64,000 nucleotides of DNA. Source: Clostridiales bacterium (GTDB lineage Bacteria; Bacillota; Clostridia; Saccharofermentanales; Saccharofermentanaceae). Where the stretch lies: NCBI GenBank assembly GCA_017513085.1, contig JAFWDK010000027.1:62001-126000 (forward strand), written 5' to 3'. Position 1 is the stretch's first letter; every line of letters begins with the position of its first letter. Under the pieces are notes generated by a model, which was not told the DNA's origin, searched no databases, and was given only the letters and a program-made list of their open reading frames with translations. A program made the position numbers and the translations under genes. This document shows positions 62,065 to 64,000 of the stretch, one piece after another.

Positions 62065-62505
62065 TCACGGTGCCAAAATAGAAAACGGCCATGTCGGTAT
62101 GTTTCTCAAAATAGTAAAAAGCACTATAACGACAGCGATCAGTATCGCCGCCCAGAGCGGAAACGTTTCCGGTATCCACATCACCCGTTTCCGGAAGATC
62201 AGAGTCGTCAGCCCGACCAGAAAAAACCAAAACATGATAACAGCCACAAACGGAAATAAAAGATTATAGTCAAAAGCCTCAAGGATATGTCCATGCAGCA
62301 TCGCATGAAATGCCCGTGTTTCACCACAGCCGGGGCAATACAAACCTGTCTGTTCATAGGTGACGCATTTCATGGTCAAACCCTGACTTGCCGACGGATC
62401 AATGAAGTAACCGTATGCCAAACCAAGAAGAACACCCATGACCATACAGAAGACCAGCGGCCATCGGATATAATTTCTAAAAATCAGGGGTCTCTTTTCT
62501 TTCAA
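62065..62505 (-). CDS. DUF2752 membrane protein
   Basis: A 146-residue protein with four membrane segments. The DUF2752 signature YCPGCGETRAFHAMLHGHIL lies at about 52-71, in the loop after the first segment, and is Cys-Pro-Gly-Cys-Gly. The fold is a small integral membrane protein of unknown function, often near the envelope genes. The gene carries one AAAAGCAC at 62117. No near partner. Confidence 0.85.
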   Translation of the reverse strand: MKEKRPLIFRNYIRWPLVFCMVMGVLLGLAYGYFIDPSASQGLTMKCVTYEQTGLYCPGCGETRAFHAMLHGHILEAFDYNLLFPFVAVIMFWFFLVGLTTLIFRKRVMWIPETFPLWAAILIAVVIVLFTILRNIPTWPFSILAP

Positions 62506-62528
62506 AACTCAACGTCTCCAATATAAAT

Positions 62529-62578
62529 GAATTGACAGCCTTCTCTATTTTGCGGATAAAAGAGAAAACTGTCAATTC
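62529..62578 (-). terminator. probable terminator of the CAP gene
   Basis: GAATTGACAG and CTGTCAATTC form a 10-bp stem, with inner TTCTCT/AGAGAA pairing; the following minus-strand DNA is only AT-rich. It lies about 34 nt past the CAP stop codon. Confidence 0.55.
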
Positions 62579-62611
62579 ACAAGAAAGAATAAGAGGAAAA
62601 ATGAAAAGTTT

Positions 62612-63559
62612 TTAAGCAAATTCCTGGACCCAGTAGTAATGGCCATTGCAAACATAGCAGGAAACACCAAGTTTTGTGTAAGCGCCCTCGAGAATGTTTG
62701 CACGGTGTGTCGGAGAGTTCATCCAGGCTTCAAATACTTCCTGAACAGATGTCTGTCCATGTGCCAGGTTCTCACCCATCTGTGTCCGTGATCCGGCTGT
62801 CCACCACGCGGATCCATCCGGGCGGGTGTGCGAGAAGGATACTACGATCTCACTTGCACGAATATTAGCAGCCTTGGCCAGCGTTCCATCCCAGGAAAGT
62901 TTTCCGAGACCGTTTGCTGCACGAGTATCGTTTACATATTCGAGAACTGCTCTGGCGTAATCATTAAAGTATTCGCCGCTGAGATCTCCAAGAGAATCCT
63001 GCTTCGGAGGCTCTGTCGTTGTTGTTGTCGGAGGTTCCGTCGTTGTCGTCGGAGGCTCTGTCGTTGTTGTCGTCGGAGGCTCTGTCGTCGTTGTCGGAGC
63101 CTCTGTTGTAGTTGTCGGAGCCTCTGTTGTAGTTGTCGGAGCCTCTGTTGTGGTGGTAGCTTCCGTTGTGGCTTCTGTTGTAGTTGTGGCTTCAGTTGTT
63201 GCCTCTGTTGTCTCCTCAACAGTGGTCTCTGTTGTGGTGGCCTCTGTCGTGGTTTCTGTTGTTGCTTCAGTAGTAGTTTCCTTTGTTGTCTCTTCGGTGG
63301 TCTCCTTTGTTGTCTCTACGATTACTTCTTCAACCTTATCTTCCACTTCGATCGTTTCCGGAACGATCACATCAGACTCTACGATGTTCTCGGACTCAAC
63401 AGAAACGACACCCTGCTCAGAAGGTGCAAACCAGGAAGATGTATTCAGAACGTCGGATTTCATATCGGCAAGACCAACTGTGCCCAGCGCAACGGCCGAC
63501 ACGATCGAGATGGTCGCTAAATGTTTTGAAAAGAATGTAATCAAGTTTTGCAACTTCAT
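62612..63559 (-). CDS. CAP (SCP/PR1) domain secreted surface protein with Thr/Glu/Pro repeats
   Basis: A 315-residue secreted protein: hydrophobic start (ISIVSAVALGTVGL, signal or anchor), acidic spacer, then about 110 residues of Thr/Glu/Ala/Pro repeats (TTTTEAP and TTTTEPP units, seven or more) likely stretched and possibly glycosylated, then a CAP domain (residues about 200-315): LEYVNDTRAANGLGKLSWD, FSHTRPDGSAWW (His), MGENLAHGQTS and the WMNSPTHRANIL signature. CAP proteins can act as proteases, lipid binders or effectors; no activity is predictable. GGGGG lies ahead of the ATG. Confidence 0.9.
   Translation of the reverse strand: MKLQNLITFFSKHLATISIVSAVALGTVGLADMKSDVLNTSSWFAPSEQGVVSVESENIVESDVIVPETIEVEDKVEEVIVETTKETTEETTKETTTEATTETTTEATTTETTVEETTEATTEATTTTEATTEATTTTEAPTTTTEAPTTTTEAPTTTTEPPTTTTTEPPTTTTEPPTTTTTEPPKQDSLGDLSGEYFNDYARAVLEYVNDTRAANGLGKLSWDGTLAKAANIRASEIVVSFSHTRPDGSAWWTAGSRTQMGENLAHGQTSVQEVFEAWMNSPTHRANILEGAYTKLGVSCYVCNGHYYWVQEFA
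63000..63330 (-). repeat. Thr/Glu/Pro-coding simple repeats
   Basis: Units of 21-24 nt coding TTTTEAP, TTTTEPP and shorter TTEAT, seven or more in the most regular part (63000-63150). The uniformity at nucleotide level (GTTGTTGTCGGAG-type units) makes copy-number change by slippage likely. Confidence 0.8.
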
Positions 63560-63679
63560 AGTTTAGATCCCCCTTCTCATATTTCCTAGACCATTGGTTG
63601 CTTCAAACTATCTAGATTATAATATATGTCTATTGCGGAAATACGTGCAGTTTTTAACTAATTTGTTAACGAAACAAAA

Positions 63680-63707
63680 CCCCGGGCTACAGTAAAGTAG
63701 CCCGGGG
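63680..63707 (-). terminator. terminator of the cut gene at right edge
   Basis: CCCCGGGCTAC and GTAGCCCGGGG form an 11-bp perfect stem; the minus strand continues TTTTGTTTC. It is about 80 nt past the stop codon at 63788. Confidence 0.9.
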
Positions 63708-63787
63708 AAGAGGAAAACGATTGATTTTCTCAAATGTCAATACAACTCCGTCATACAATCTTCGTCAGATTTCTGATTTGTTCTTGC

Positions 63788-64000
63788 TCATCCGATCGCC
63801 AGTCCGAATGTGTTCTGCAGATAGCTGATCTGAGCTGCTGTCAATGCGTAGGTGTCTGTGTTCCAAAGAGACGGGAAGATATTCTGGTCGAGCATCCAGC
63901 GGCCGCTTCCTGTGCCGTTTCCGATCGTCAGGACAAATCCGTTGCCTCTCTTTGCGATCGAGATATCCAGTGTGTTGTACTGGTTGATCTGGATCTTTAC
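63788..64000 (-). CDS. 3' end of a gene of unknown function, cut by window edge
   Basis: Seventy codons are visible, open on the minus strand to the right edge. The end reads LDISIAKRGNGFVLTIGNG, SGRWMLDQNIFPSLWNTDTY and a final LQNTFGLAIG, beta-rich with Gly/Asn turns. No family can be named from the C-terminus. It is followed by a terminator, so the transcript ends here. Confidence 0.65.
   Translation of the reverse strand, partial: VKIQINQYNTLDISIAKRGNGFVLTIGNGTGSGRWMLDQNIFPSLWNTDTYALTAAQISYLQNTFGLAIG

Larger units (their letters stand above)
1894..62124. repeat. dispersed octamer AAAAGCAC / GTGCTTTT
   Basis: Counted by eye, the plus strand carries AAAAGCAC starting at 1894, 8794, 9467, 16610, 23323, 24629, 25913, 29811, 30569, 31653, 32764, 34071, 35413, 37228, 38819, 46885, 48124, 48957, 52288 and 62117. 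It carries GTGCTTTT at 11782, 21998, 28910, 35493, 36931, 40284, 44774 and 61567. About two copies would be expected in a random window of this size. All seven non-coding copies are AAAAGCAC on the plus strand. Role unknown. Confidence 0.6.

Noticed and set aside
63000..63330. Possible CRISPR or minisatellite array
   Set aside because: The repeats keep the reading frame and code a Thr/Glu/Pro stalk of a CAP protein; no spacers of unique sequence.
62828..63520. Arg/Cys-rich plus-strand frame opposite the CAP gene
   Set aside because: It is the antisense of the Thr-rich repeats; the Cys/Arg text is a product of repeat composition.

Overview
The window looks like chromosomal DNA of a Gram-positive, mid-GC Clostridia-type anaerobe. 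Support comes from the hprK-murB-rapZ-whiA cluster, a T-box leader, a BlaI/BlaR pair, a PadR regulon, Veg next to IspE, RqcP next to a DivIC-like protein, formate-tetrahydrofolate ligase and a short bacterial SRP RNA beside dnaX. I see no phage, plasmid, insertion-sequence or CRISPR structure. Genus and species cannot be fixed from the sequence alone.

Layout. 1-3.3 kb: a cut CdaR/PucR-like regulator, a nuclease-like orphan, a 290-bp field of short alternating repeats, and a sugar-type ABC ATPase (UgpC/MsmX). 3.6-7.3 kb: argB-argD-argF plus a GNAT acetyltransferase. 7.4-9.4 kb: a regulator with a degenerate LexA-like tail, ispE and veg. 9.6-16.6 kb: fhs, a membrane-anchored beta-lactamase-fold protein with a damaged active site, SRP RNA, dnaX-ybaB-recR, divIC. 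16.6-24.2 kb: rqcP, an unusual zincin, a zinc-ribbon/HD protein, tRNA-Gly, a lipoprotein, tRNA-Thr, a Na/Ca exchanger, an XRE membrane regulator and a sirtuin. 24.2-29.4 kb: a YbiT-type ABC-F protein, two paralogous cell-wall amidases, an SDR enzyme. 29.5-37.0 kb: VanZ-like protein and an aromatic amino acid operon on the minus strand (tyrA, aroE-aroK fusion, aroB, aroA, aroC, aroQ-chorismate mutase fusion) covering dehydroquinate formation to chorismate and on towards tyrosine; DAHP synthase and prephenate dehydratase are not here. 37.3-44.1 kb: EamA transporter, vWA protein, BlaR/BlaI, glutamine synthetase, a macro-domain protein. 44.2-47.3 kb: a tandemly duplicated two-gene membrane cassette. 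47.5-51.7 kb: T-box-controlled phenylacetate-CoA ligase and a PadR operon. 51.8-57.9 kb: whiA, rapZ, murB, hprK and an EF-G-like GTPase. 58.1-64 kb: an 806-residue coiled-coil protein, zinc-ribbon membrane proteins, a DUF2752 protein, a CAP-domain surface protein and a cut gene.

Three themes stand out. First, the octamer AAAAGCAC (complement GTGCTTTT) occurs at least 28 times by my eye count, against about 2 expected by chance. Twenty copies are on the plus strand, including all seven in non-coding DNA, so it resembles a polarised chromosomal motif such as Chi, an FtsK-orienting sequence or an uptake sequence. Second, seven proteins begin with a small zinc ribbon fused to unrelated bodies (HD domain, membrane segments, giant coiled coil); two of them share nearly the same N-terminal module. 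Third, several enzyme folds carry damaged catalytic sites (beta-lactamase fold, LexA fold, second ATPase site of the ABC-F protein), which suggests sensing or binding roles.
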